From: a virus
Reading direction: 5' to 3' (one strand)
Virus record (IMG/VR): IMGVR_UViG_3300009194_000057
Location: 1-21,104 of that record
Length of the DNA stretch: 21,104 bases
This document shows, one piece after another, positions 11,975-18,579 of the stretch. The translations under genes were made by a program, and so were the position numbers. The notes below the pieces were generated by a model that was given only the letters and a program-made list of their open reading frames with translations, ran no database searches and was not told where the DNA came from. Position 1 is the first letter of the stretch. Every line of letters begins with the position of its first letter.

Positions 11975-12556
11975 ATGGCACACCGATACGACTGGGAGGC
12001 GATCGAGCTCGACTACCGCACCGGCCGATACAGCCTCGCGCAACTGTCCGAACGCCACGGCCCCAACCGAGCCTCGATCAGCAAGAAGGCGACCCGGGAG
12101 GGCTGGGCCAAGGATCTGACCGCGCCGGTGGCGCAGCGGACCCGCGAGAAGCTCAGCCGGCCGGAATCCGCGCCGCTCGACCTGCCAGAATCTGACGTGA
12201 TCGAGCAGGTGGCGAGCGAGAACGCCGACATTGCGCGTGGCCATCGTCGCCTGCTGGGCAACTACCGCAAGATTGCCGACCGGTTCATCACCCAGCTCGG
12301 CGACCAACTCGACCGCGGCAAGCGAGAAGTGCAGCTCGCCAACGGCGACGTCATGGAGATCGATCTCGACCTCGAGTACATCGGCAAGTGCATGGGCCAC
12401 GGCACCCAGGCGCTGGAGCGGGTCATCAAGATGGAGCGTCAGAGCTACCGGCTGGATGCCGAGGAGGGCGACGAGCCGCCGGAGCGCAACCTGAGTGACG
12501 ACGAGATCGAACAGCGCATCGAGGCGCTGCAGCGGAAGGCGGGGCGGAATGCGTGA
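11975..12556 (+). CDS. terminase small subunit candidate
   Basis: The 193-aa protein starts with a helix-turn-helix (YDWEAIELDYRTGRYSLAQL, then SERHGPNRASISKKATREGW, residues 5-45), a pattern typical of phage small terminases that recognise cos or pac DNA. A helical oligomerisation region (VIEQVASENADIARGHRRLLGNYRKIADRF) and an acidic tail (EEGDEPPERNLSDDEIEQRI) follow. It directly precedes the ATPase half of the large terminase and overlaps its GTG start by 4 nt. The ribosome binding site is poor, with GAGGG about 14 bases upstream. Function is inferred from the motif and from synteny. Confidence 0.82.
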   Translation: MAHRYDWEAIELDYRTGRYSLAQLSERHGPNRASISKKATREGWAKDLTAPVAQRTREKLSRPESAPLDLPESDVIEQVASENADIARGHRRLLGNYRKIADRFITQLGDQLDRGKREVQLANGDVMEIDLDLEYIGKCMGHGTQALERVIKMERQSYRLDAEEGDEPPERNLSDDEIEQRIEALQRKAGRNA

Positions 12557-14220
12557 CGCTCACCACCGCCGAGAAGCGCGCCTACCTGGCGCTGCTTGAA
12601 GAGCAGGAGCGCCGCCGCCGCTACAACCTGATCGACCAGCTATTCCCCGAAGACGGCACCCTCAGCCGCCACAACTACGCCAAGCACCTCGAGTTCTTCC
12701 GCGCCGGGGCTATCCACAAGGAACGGCTGTTCATGGCCGGCAACCGTTGCGTCACGCCATGGACATTCATTGAAACGGCGTCTGGTTCGGCCCGCGCCGC
12801 AGAAGCGCTGTTCGGCTGTGCTGGTAATCTTCGGGCGTGGGCTGATGGATCTGAACGTGATGTTCGACCTGTAGACGCACACCTGGTGGGCATTGAGCCA
12901 GCGTTTCGCGTGGTTCTGGACAGCGGTCGGTTTTTCGATTGCTCCCGTAAGCACCGGGTATTGACCGACGAGGGGTGGCTTTCTCTCGACCAGTTAGTGT
13001 CGCGCGCAGATGGTCTGCATTGGTCGCATACAGCTGGAGGTTATCAGGCCAGTTGTGTCGCGGGTGGTTATCTCGATGATCGACCACTTCCTCCGTGGTC
13101 AGATAGCGCCCAAGGACAACTTCCATCACCAAGCGGTGCTCGAACACATAGCCGCTTGGCGCTTTCGCGTGAGGATGCAGAGGCGCGAACACCTCGACAT
13201 ATCCGTGTTTGTCAACGCGGCGGCCACCCCGCCAGCTTTGATGACCGTCACCGTGTCGAGGCCCTGTCCGAGCCGTTTTCAGCTGCAGCGACCGACAGCG
13301 ACGTTCTACCGCTGACCTGGACACACCGAGCGTTTCGGCAGCTTGCGCTTGCGTCAGATGCTCAACCTCAATCAGGTGGCGAAGCTCGACATCATCAAGC
13401 CGCTTCGCATGTAGACGGCCTGCCGGGTTCGCTATTCCACGTCGCCGCAGGTAGGCCTGCAGGGATGCCCGGGTCAGACCCAGAGAATCAGCGATCCGAT
13501 AGGTCGGCTCGCCTGTTTCAATGCGTTGACGTATTTCCGGGAAGTGCTGGTCGATTGGGGATTTTCTACCCATCACGTATTCCTCGACTGGTAGGTGGAG
13601 AAACAATAGCGGCAATAGTTCCCATTGGTTTCCAGCCAATAATAGACGCTCATGTTCCCGGCCTCAACAACTACCGGGCAGCGGGCGTCTATCACCACAA
13701 CTGCGGGAAAACCATCGCTGGCGGCGCTGAAATCGCCTACCACATGACTGGCCGCTACCCAGAGTGGTGGGAAGGCAGGCGGTTTGACCGCCCGATCAAC
13801 GCCCTGGCCGCCGGGGACACCAGCCAGACCACGCGCGACATCATCCAGAAGAAGCTGCTGGGAGGGCTGTGGGATACCGAGGAGTTCGGCACCGGCCTGA
13901 TCCCCCGTGCGCTGCTGGGCAAGCCGACGCCTGCCCGGGGCGTGGCCAATCTCTACGAGGAAATCAGCGTAAAGCACGCCTCCGGCGGCTGGTCCCGGCT
14001 GATGCTTCGCAGCTACGACCAGGGCCGGCGCATCTTCCAGGGCACCGAGCAGGACGTGGTGTGGCTGGACGAAGAAGTCCCGAAGGACGTCTATGACGAG
14101 GCGCTGATCCGCACCATGACGACCCACGGCATCGTGATCATGACGTTCACGCCGCTCTCGGGCCTGACCGAGCTGGTGGTGTCGTTCCTCGAGTCGAAAC
14201 ACGAACAGGAGTCGGTATGA
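12553..14220 (+). CDS. large terminase, ATPase half, interrupted by intein 1
   Basis: The 555-residue precursor begins at GTG 12553 (GTGA overlap). The N-extein is residues 1-65, ending in MAGNR; intein 1 is residues 66-383; the C-extein starts CGKTIAGGAE at 384. Splicing would rebuild the Walker A motif GNRCGKT and yield a 237-aa ATPase. Walker B is VVWLDEE (502-508) and the coupling motif TFTPLSG follows. The chain ends at the point where other phage terminases pass into the nuclease domain; that half is a separate gene at 14501, with a 95-aa gene between. Without splicing the ATPase should be inactive, because the intein sits inside the nucleotide-binding loop. Confidence 0.92.
   Translation: MTLTTAEKRAYLALLEEQERRRRYNLIDQLFPEDGTLSRHNYAKHLEFFRAGAIHKERLFMAGNRCVTPWTFIETASGSARAAEALFGCAGNLRAWADGSERDVRPVDAHLVGIEPAFRVVLDSGRFFDCSRKHRVLTDEGWLSLDQLVSRADGLHWSHTAGGYQASCVAGGYLDDRPLPPWSDSAQGQLPSPSGARTHSRLALSREDAEARTPRHIRVCQRGGHPASFDDRHRVEALSEPFSAAATDSDVLPLTWTHRAFRQLALASDAQPQSGGEARHHQAASHVDGLPGSLFHVAAGRPAGMPGSDPENQRSDRSARLFQCVDVFPGSAGRLGIFYPSRIPRLVGGETIAAIVPIGFQPIIDAHVPGLNNYRAAGVYHHNCGKTIAGGAEIAYHMTGRYPEWWEGRRFDRPINALAAGDTSQTTRDIIQKKLLGGLWDTEEFGTGLIPRALLGKPTPARGVANLYEEISVKHASGGWSRLMLRSYDQGRRIFQGTEQDVVWLDEEVPKDVYDEALIRTMTTHGIVIMTFTPLSGLTELVVSFLESKHEQESV
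12767..13573 (-). CDS. HNH homing endonuclease nested antisense inside intein 1
   Basis: Read on the minus strand, ATG 13573-13571 with GAGGA eight bases upstream opens a 268-aa frame. Residues about 23-42 and 75-94 are two helix-turn-helix motifs (YRIADSLGLTRASLQAYLRR and QAQAAETLGVSRSAVERRC). Residues about 141-192 are an HNH_3-type nuclease: GYVFEHRLVMEVVLGRYLTT, then EEVVDHRDNHPRHNWPDNLQ. The HNH core maps to 12998-13153, just after intein block B. The last 75 residues lie antisense to blocks A and B and look like read-through tail. An upstream ATG at 13639 is in frame but poorly placed. It probably cuts intein-free terminase alleles to promote homing; target and activity are inferred. 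Confidence 0.9.
   Translation of the reverse strand: MGRKSPIDQHFPEIRQRIETGEPTYRIADSLGLTRASLQAYLRRRGIANPAGRLHAKRLDDVELRHLIEVEHLTQAQAAETLGVSRSAVERRCRSLQLKTARTGPRHGDGHQSWRGGRRVDKHGYVEVFAPLHPHAKAPSGYVFEHRLVMEVVLGRYLTTEEVVDHRDNHPRHNWPDNLQLYATNADHLRATLTGREKATPRRSIPGAYGSNRKTDRCPEPRETLAQCPPGVRLQVEHHVQIHQPTPEDYQHSRTALLRRGPNQTPFQ
13639..13667 (-). promoter_or_regulatory. promoter for the antisense HNH gene inside intein 1
   Basis: On the minus strand TTGAGG (13667-13662) is followed after 17 bp by TATTAT (13644-13639, 5 of 6). The start would fall near 13632, about 58 bases before the HNH ATG. The promoter is embedded in the plus-strand code for intein block F. Confidence 0.6.
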
Positions 14221-14504
14221 CCGCCCATCCCATCCCCGCCGATGTCGGCGCTGCGATCGCCGAAGGCCTGGCCGAGATCCAGCGCGACGCCAAGCGTGCA
14301 ATCTCCCGCATCGAGATGCCGCCGGCCTCTGCCGCCTACGTGGGCCGCACCACCAGCATGGCCAAGCGCCTCGCCGATACCGTGCGTGCCCGAGGCATCC
14401 AGTCCGGCACGCTGGCCCTGCGCATCGCCCGTCAGGTGGACCCGCACATCAGGCCCGGGCAGCGCATGGTGATCGCCGGGGCCGAGTTCACGGTGGCCGA
14501 ATGA
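14217..14504 (+). CDS. 95-aa protein splitting the two terminase halves
   Basis: The frame begins in an ATGA overlap with the ATPase half and ends in an ATGA overlap with the nuclease half. The product is Ala- and Arg-rich and helical (DVGAAIAEGLAEIQRDAKRA, then YVGRTTSMAKRLADTVRARG) with a C-terminal IRPGQRMVIAGAEFTVAE. No family is recognised, and it shows no intein or endonuclease motif. Tight coupling suggests it is made in equal amounts with both terminase parts and could bridge or regulate them. It is unusual because large terminases are normally one continuous chain across this point. Confidence 0.8.
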   Translation: MTAHPIPADVGAAIAEGLAEIQRDAKRAISRIEMPPASAAYVGRTTSMAKRLADTVRARGIQSGTLALRIARQVDPHIRPGQRMVIAGAEFTVAE

Positions 14505-16186
14505 GCCGCTATGTCGTGCAAGCCGGTTGGCGAGACGCCCCACACCTCAGCCAGCAGGACATCGACGACATGAGCCGCTCGATCTCGCCGCATCAGCTCA
14601 AGGCGCGCATGGACGGCACGCCCACCCTGGGCGCCGGGGCCATCTACCCGGTGCCGGAGGAGGACATCGTCGTCGAACCGTTCCAGATTCCCGAGTGGTG
14701 GCCGCGGCTGTATGGCCTCGACGTCGGCTGGAACAAGACCGCCGCCATCTGGGGCGCGCTGGACCGCGACACCGACACGCTCTACCTGAACAGCGAGCAC
14801 TACCGGGGCCAGGCCGAGGCCGCCGTGCACGCCAAGGCAATAAGGATGCGCGGCGAGTGGATGCCCGGCGTCATCGACTCTGCCGCCCGGGGCCGCAGTC
14901 AGGTGGACGGCAAGAGCCTGTTTTCGCTGTACGAGGACGAGGGGCTGCACCTGCACAACGCCAACAAGGCCGTCGAGGCCGGGTTGATGGCGGTGCTCGA
15001 GCGGCTCAGTACCGGCCGGCTCAAGGTGTTCTCCACCCTGCAGCACTGGCTCGGCGAATACCGCCTGTACCGGCGCGACGAGAAGGGCCGCGTCGTGAAG
15101 GAAAACGACCACTGCCTGCACCCCGATACGCAAGTCATCACCCGGCAGGGGAGACAACGTATTTCTGACCTCGTTGGGTCAACTGGCGAGGTATTGACGC
15201 AGGGTGGGCGATGGACTTCGTATCGGAACTGCCGGATGACAGCGCGAAACGAGAAGGTCGTTACTGTGTCGTTCGAGGACGGGAGCCGGGTGACTTGCAC
15301 GCCAGATCATCGCTTCTTGACGCCTGATGGGTGGGTGGAGGCGCGCGATATGGCTGGCCTGGAATGCTATAATGCAGTAACGCAAAGCATCCATGAGAGC
15401 CAGCCATGCAAGTCACCATCATCTCCGACACCATCCAAGAGTTTGAAGGGCGGCGTTATTACCTGTGCGGCGCTTATTTCCAGAGCGATGGTGTCCGGCT
15501 ACACCGCCAGGTATGGGAGCGCGCGAATGGAAAAGTGGTGCCGGAGGGTTTCCATGTACACCACAAGGATCATGACCGCAGCAACAACCAGCCGGGCAAT
15601 CTCGAGCTGGTGTCAGCGTCTGACCACATGCGGCACCACCATGAAGGGCATGATCGGGGCGTTCCTGCAGAGGCAATCGAGGCTGCCAGGGCTTGGCATG
15701 GCAGTGACGCCGGGCGCGACTGGCATCGCCAGCATTACGAGCGAACCAAGGGCAAGCTCCACGTGCGCCGATCCTTCGTCTGTGAGCAGTGCGGCACCGA
15801 GTTCACGGCTCTGGATCGAGGCATCAACAGGTTCTGCTCCAATAGCTGCAAGACCAAATGGCGGAAAGAGGCGGGGCTGGATGACGAGGTTCGTCAGTGC
15901 GTTGAGTGCAAGGCGGAGTTCACGGCCAACAAGTATTCCCGCAAGCAAACATGCAGCCGCAAGTGCGGTGGTGCGCTGTCTGGGCGTAAGCGACGCCGGG
16001 AGGAGTGATGTCTACTGCCTGACGGTGCCTGAAACGGCCGCCTTTGCCGTGGAAGGCGGCGTGGTTGTTCACAACTGCATGGACGCCACCCGTTATCTGG
16101 TCATGGGGCTGCAGCACGCCACCACGCGACCCATCGAACGCCATGCCACATCGGCCCGCCCGGGCGATCTGACGACAGGATACTGA
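14501..16186 (+). CDS. large terminase, nuclease half, interrupted by intein 2
   Basis: The 561-residue precursor begins MSRYVVQAGWRDAPHLSQQD, the segment that usually follows the ATPase domain of phage large terminases. The RNase H-like nuclease shows motif I at LYGLDVGWNKTAAIWG (D74), motif II at GVIDSAARG (D126) and motif III at ENDH|CMDATRYLVM (D203 and D528), split by intein 2 (residues 205-525). The spliced product has 240 residues. It cuts the concatemer at the start or end of packaging. Together with the ATPase half (237 aa spliced) the total, about 477 aa, is a normal terminase length. The start overlaps the 95-aa gene by 4 nt. Confidence 0.92.
   Translation: MSRYVVQAGWRDAPHLSQQDIDDMSRSISPHQLKARMDGTPTLGAGAIYPVPEEDIVVEPFQIPEWWPRLYGLDVGWNKTAAIWGALDRDTDTLYLNSEHYRGQAEAAVHAKAIRMRGEWMPGVIDSAARGRSQVDGKSLFSLYEDEGLHLHNANKAVEAGLMAVLERLSTGRLKVFSTLQHWLGEYRLYRRDEKGRVVKENDHCLHPDTQVITRQGRQRISDLVGSTGEVLTQGGRWTSYRNCRMTARNEKVVTVSFEDGSRVTCTPDHRFLTPDGWVEARDMAGLECYNAVTQSIHESQPCKSPSSPTPSKSLKGGVITCAALISRAMVSGYTARYGSARMEKWCRRVSMYTTRIMTAATTSRAISSWCQRLTTCGTTMKGMIGAFLQRQSRLPGLGMAVTPGATGIASITSEPRASSTCADPSSVSSAAPSSRLWIEASTGSAPIAARPNGGKRRGWMTRFVSALSARRSSRPTSIPASKHAAASAVVRCLGVSDAGRSDVYCLTVPETAAFAVEGGVVVHNCMDATRYLVMGLQHATTRPIERHATSARPGDLTTGY
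15365..15373 (+). promoter_or_regulatory. extended -10 promoter for the nested HNH gene of intein 2
   Basis: TGCTATAAT contains a perfect TATAAT and the TG extension one base upstream. The -35 region (GCGATA near 15345) is poor, as is usual for extended -10 promoters. The start would fall near 15380, about 26 bases before the HNH ATG at 15406. It is encoded within the intein frame. Confidence 0.65.
15406..16008 (+). CDS. HNH endonuclease with tandem metal fingers, nested out of frame in intein 2
   Basis: The 200-aa protein is in a different frame from the surrounding intein. Residues 31-75 form an HNH_3-like nuclease: RLHRQVWERANGKVVPEG, then FHVHHKDHDRSNNQPGNLEL (H33, H52-H53, N60-N61, N65) and a later H74. 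Two metal fingers of the same spacing follow: CxxC-x14-CxxxC at 126-148 and 165-187, which probably add DNA binding. The tail is very basic (RKRRREE). It starts at ATG 15406, 33 bases after a perfect extended -10, and its TGA (16006-16008) abuts intein block F. The likely role is homing of intein 2 by cutting intein-free alleles; its target is not shown. Confidence 0.93.
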   Translation: MQVTIISDTIQEFEGRRYYLCGAYFQSDGVRLHRQVWERANGKVVPEGFHVHHKDHDRSNNQPGNLELVSASDHMRHHHEGHDRGVPAEAIEAARAWHGSDAGRDWHRQHYERTKGKLHVRRSFVCEQCGTEFTALDRGINRFCSNSCKTKWRKEAGLDDEVRQCVECKAEFTANKYSRKQTCSRKCGGALSGRKRRREE

Positions 16187-16187
16187 G

Positions 16188-18323
16188 ATGCACGACGACG
16201 CGACTGTCGAGATGACAGACGACATCGAGGCGCAGGAAGCCGAGCGCCAGGCGCTTGAGGAGAAGCTCTCCGGCCTCGGCGGCAAGCTTCAGAACCTCGC
16301 CCAGGAGCAGGTCGCCAAGCGGCAGATGGTCGAGCAGCGCTGGTTGGAGGATCTGCGCCAGTACCACGGCGAGTACACCGCCGACGAGAAGTCGCGGATG
16401 CAGGCCAACGGCAGCTCGCAGGTCTACGTCAACATCACCCGCAACAAGACCCGCGCCGGGCAGTCCCGCCTGGCCGACATGCTACTGCCCAACGATGACC
16501 GCAACTGGGGCATCAAGCCCACCCCCGAGCCGCAGATGTCCGCACTGGGCACGGATGACGACCCCGAGGAACAGCGCGAGAAGGCCGACGACGCCGCCCG
16601 GGGCATGCAGCGCGCCATCGAGGACGATTTCACCGAGGCCCGCTACAACTCGAAGATGCGCGACATCATCGGCGACGTGGCGCAGCTCGGCACCGGCATC
16701 GTCAAGGGGCCGATCGTCGTCAACCGTCAGCGCCGCGCCTGGCGTCGCGATCCGGAATCCGGCTATCCGGTGCTGGAGATCGTTGACGAGTTCCGCGCCG
16801 GCCTCGAGCGTGTCGATCCCTGGGACTTCTTCCCCGACATGAGCTCGGCCAGCATGGAAGAGGCCGAGTTCGTCTTCGAGCGCAAGCTGCTCAACAAGAA
16901 GCAGCTGCGCGAACTGGCCAACCTGCCCGGCGTGATCGACGGTCAGCTTCGCAAGGTCCTCGAGATGGACAGCGAGGGCCACAAGATCAGCCAGGATTAC
17001 CGCGACCAGATCCGCGCCATCACCGGCGTGGACACCGTCACCAACAAGGGGCGCTGGGAGCTGTGGGAATACTGGGGCCCGCTCGACAAGGACGAGCTGC
17101 GCGCCTGTGGCTGCGAGGTCGAGGACGACCCGCTGACCGAGTACAACGGCTGCGTGCTGTTCGTCGGCGAGCATGTCATCAAAGCGGCGATCAACCCGCT
17201 GGACAGCGGCGATCTGCCGTACAGCGTGTCGAACTGGGAGGAGGACAACTCCTCGATCTTCGGCTTCGGCATCCCGTACCTGATGCGCGACCCGCAGAAG
17301 GTGGCGGCCAGCGCCTGGCGGATGATCATGGACAACGCCGGGCTGACCGCCGGGCCCCAGGTCGTGGTCAACCGCAAGGCTGTGAAGCCGGTTGACGGCG
17401 ACTGGAGGCTGTCACCGCGCAAGGTGTGGGAATACACCGGCGACGGTCCCATCAACGGCGCCTTCTACGCCTACAACATCACCTCGAACCAGGGCGATCT
17501 GTCCAGCATCTTCCAGGCCGCCCAGCAGCTCGCCGACACCCAGACCAACCTGCCGATCATCCTCCAGGGCGAAGGCGTCAGCGGCGGCCCCGGCTCGCAG
17601 ACCGCGACCGGCATGCAGATGCTGATGAACAACTCCAACATCGTGCTGCGCAGCGCGGTGAAGAGCTTCGACGACGGCATCACCGAGCCGCTCGTGCGCC
17701 GGTTCTACGACTGGCACATGGCCTATGACGAGAACGACGAGCACAAGGGCGATTTTAGCGTCGTCGCCCGCGGCTCCAGCGTGCTGATCGCCCGGCAGGA
17801 ACAGCAGGACAAGCTGCTCGCCCTGGCCCAGGTCGCCGCCAGCAATCCCGAGTTCGCCCGCTCCACCGAGTGGCAGGGCCTGTACCGCGAAATCGTGCGC
17901 TCGATGTCCGTGCCCGCCGAGAACGTACTCAAGGACGAAGAGACGGTCGAGCAGGAAGCCGAGCAGCAGGGCCAGCAGATGCCACCGGAACTGCAGCTCA
18001 AGATGGCCGAGCAGCAGCTCAAGCAAGAGCAGTTCCAGTTCGAGCAGCAGAAGACCCAGTGGGAATTCCAGCTCAAGCAGCGGGAGCAGCAGTTCGACCA
18101 GCAGTACAAGGCCGCCGAGCTCGAGCAGGAGCGCGAGATCAAGCTGGCCGACCTGGCCCTCAAGCGCGAGATGACCCTCGAGCAGCTCAAGGTCAAGCTC
18201 GGCATCGAGACGGCCAATATCCAGACCGAGCGCGAGACCACCGCCGCCAACCTGCTCGACAGCCAGAACCGCCGGCAGGCGAAGGAACAGAACATGGGCA
18301 TGGGGTACGACAGCTATGGCTGA
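16188..18323 (+). CDS. portal protein
   Basis: The 711-aa protein follows the terminase. It has the features of large podovirus-type portals: an N-terminal helical region, a body with VDPWDFFPDMSSASMEEAEF, SIFGFGIPYLMRDPQKVAAS, and a segment ILQGEGVSGGPGSQTATGMQ typical of this family. The C-terminal 130 residues are Gln/Glu-rich coiled coil (QLKMAEQQLKQEQFQFEQQK and on). Portal dodecamers form the DNA entry ring and dock the terminase. The start at ATG 16188 comes one base after the terminase stop, with AGGA upstream. The last codons overlap the next gene by 8 nt. Confidence 0.9.
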   Translation: MHDDATVEMTDDIEAQEAERQALEEKLSGLGGKLQNLAQEQVAKRQMVEQRWLEDLRQYHGEYTADEKSRMQANGSSQVYVNITRNKTRAGQSRLADMLLPNDDRNWGIKPTPEPQMSALGTDDDPEEQREKADDAARGMQRAIEDDFTEARYNSKMRDIIGDVAQLGTGIVKGPIVVNRQRRAWRRDPESGYPVLEIVDEFRAGLERVDPWDFFPDMSSASMEEAEFVFERKLLNKKQLRELANLPGVIDGQLRKVLEMDSEGHKISQDYRDQIRAITGVDTVTNKGRWELWEYWGPLDKDELRACGCEVEDDPLTEYNGCVLFVGEHVIKAAINPLDSGDLPYSVSNWEEDNSSIFGFGIPYLMRDPQKVAASAWRMIMDNAGLTAGPQVVVNRKAVKPVDGDWRLSPRKVWEYTGDGPINGAFYAYNITSNQGDLSSIFQAAQQLADTQTNLPIILQGEGVSGGPGSQTATGMQMLMNNSNIVLRSAVKSFDDGITEPLVRRFYDWHMAYDENDEHKGDFSVVARGSSVLIARQEQQDKLLALAQVAASNPEFARSTEWQGLYREIVRSMSVPAENVLKDEETVEQEAEQQGQQMPPELQLKMAEQQLKQEQFQFEQQKTQWEFQLKQREQQFDQQYKAAELEQEREIKLADLALKREMTLEQLKVKLGIETANIQTERETTAANLLDSQNRRQAKEQNMGMGYDSYG

Positions 18324-18516
18324 CATCGATCGCCACAGCGCCACCTGGCGCGCCCTCGAGGCCGAGCTGCACAAGCGCCGTCAGGACGCCCTCGACGCCC
18401 TGATCGCCGGCGGCGGCAACGACGACAAGCGCCGCGGCGAGATCGGGCTGATCGACGAGCTGCTCGAACTGGGCAAGGCCAACGACGAGCCACCTCCGCC
18501 ACCCGTCACCTACTGA
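18316..18516 (+). CDS. small helical protein after the portal
   Basis: The 66-aa frame starts inside the portal end (8-nt overlap). The product is helical and charged (DRHSATWRALEAELHKRRQD, then DKRRGEIGLIDELLELGKAN) and ends in a proline run DEPPPPPVTY. Small proteins of this kind lie between portal and scaffold in many podovirus-like genomes; the job is unknown. A terminator-like hairpin follows at once. Confidence 0.75.
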   Translation: MADIDRHSATWRALEAELHKRRQDALDALIAGGGNDDKRRGEIGLIDELLELGKANDEPPPPPVTY

Positions 18517-18525
18517 TTCCACCAC

Positions 18526-18549
18526 AGGCCTGCCATCGTGCGGGCCTTT
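18526..18549 (+). terminator. terminator-like hairpin between portal and scaffold genes
   Basis: AGGCCTGC (18526-18533) and GCGGGCCT (18540-18547) form an 8-bp stem with one wobble and a 6-base loop, followed by TTCT. It may set the ratio of portal to scaffold and capsid transcripts. Confidence 0.62.
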
Positions 18550-18579
18550 CTGTAACGAGCCGATCGGGAGATCCGCTAC

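Larger units (their letters stand above)
12748..13701 (+). mobile_element. intein 1 in the Walker A motif, carrying an antisense HNH gene
   Basis: The insert is 318 codons. It begins at Cys1 with block A (CVTPWTFIETASG), has block B with its histidine at position 69 (FFDCSRKHRVLTDEGWLSLDQL) and ends with blocks F and G (IIDAHVPGLNNYRAAGVYHHN) before Cys+1. Thus Cys1, block-B His, penultimate His, terminal Asn and Cys+1 are all present. The TxxH of block B reads SRKH. No in-frame LAGLIDADG or HNH motif is seen. Residues about 90-283 are compositionally odd, because that DNA encodes the minus-strand HNH protein. Flanking sequence joins perfectly into GNR|CGKT. Confidence 0.93.
15113..16075 (+). 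mobile_element. intein 2 in nuclease motif III, carrying an out-of-frame HNH gene
   Basis: The insert is 321 codons. Block A is CLHPDTQVITRQGRQRISDL (Cys1), block B is VTCTPDHRFLTPDGWVEARD with T63 and H66, and blocks F-G are DVYCLTVPETAAFAVEGG to VVVHN, followed by Cys+1. All catalytic residues for class 1 splicing are present. Residues about 98-298 are Ser/Arg/Ala-rich shadow sequence of the nested HNH gene, which ends exactly where block F begins. The splicing parts total about 121 residues, a mini-intein. It interrupts DH|CMDATRY in the nuclease active site. Confidence 0.95.

Noticed and set aside
10826-12400. A 524-codon open frame on the minus strand across the holin and small-terminase genes
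   Set aside because: It runs opposite several well-supported plus-strand genes, has low-complexity Arg/Ala/Ser composition and no recognisable domain.
13010-13315. A 101-codon plus-strand frame within intein 1
   Set aside because: It is in a third frame over the HNH core and has no ribosome site or motif; both the intein frame and the minus-strand HNH frame explain the region better.
12553-14220. Terminase interpreted as a pseudogene because of its interruptions
   Set aside because: All extein motifs rejoin cleanly after splicing and no stop or frameshift is seen in either half, so a functional spliced enzyme is the simpler reading.
15113-16075. A group I or group II intron instead of an intein at the second terminase insertion
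   Set aside because: The insertion is in frame, starts with Cys, ends HN before Cys, and shows intein blocks A, B, F and G; an intron would not need an open frame through both ends.
17412-18374. A long minus-strand frame opposite the portal C-terminus rich in Leu, Val and Gly
   Set aside because: The Leu-rich sequence is the antisense of Gln/Glu-rich coiled-coil codons (CAG/GAG read as CTG/CTC). It is not a membrane protein.
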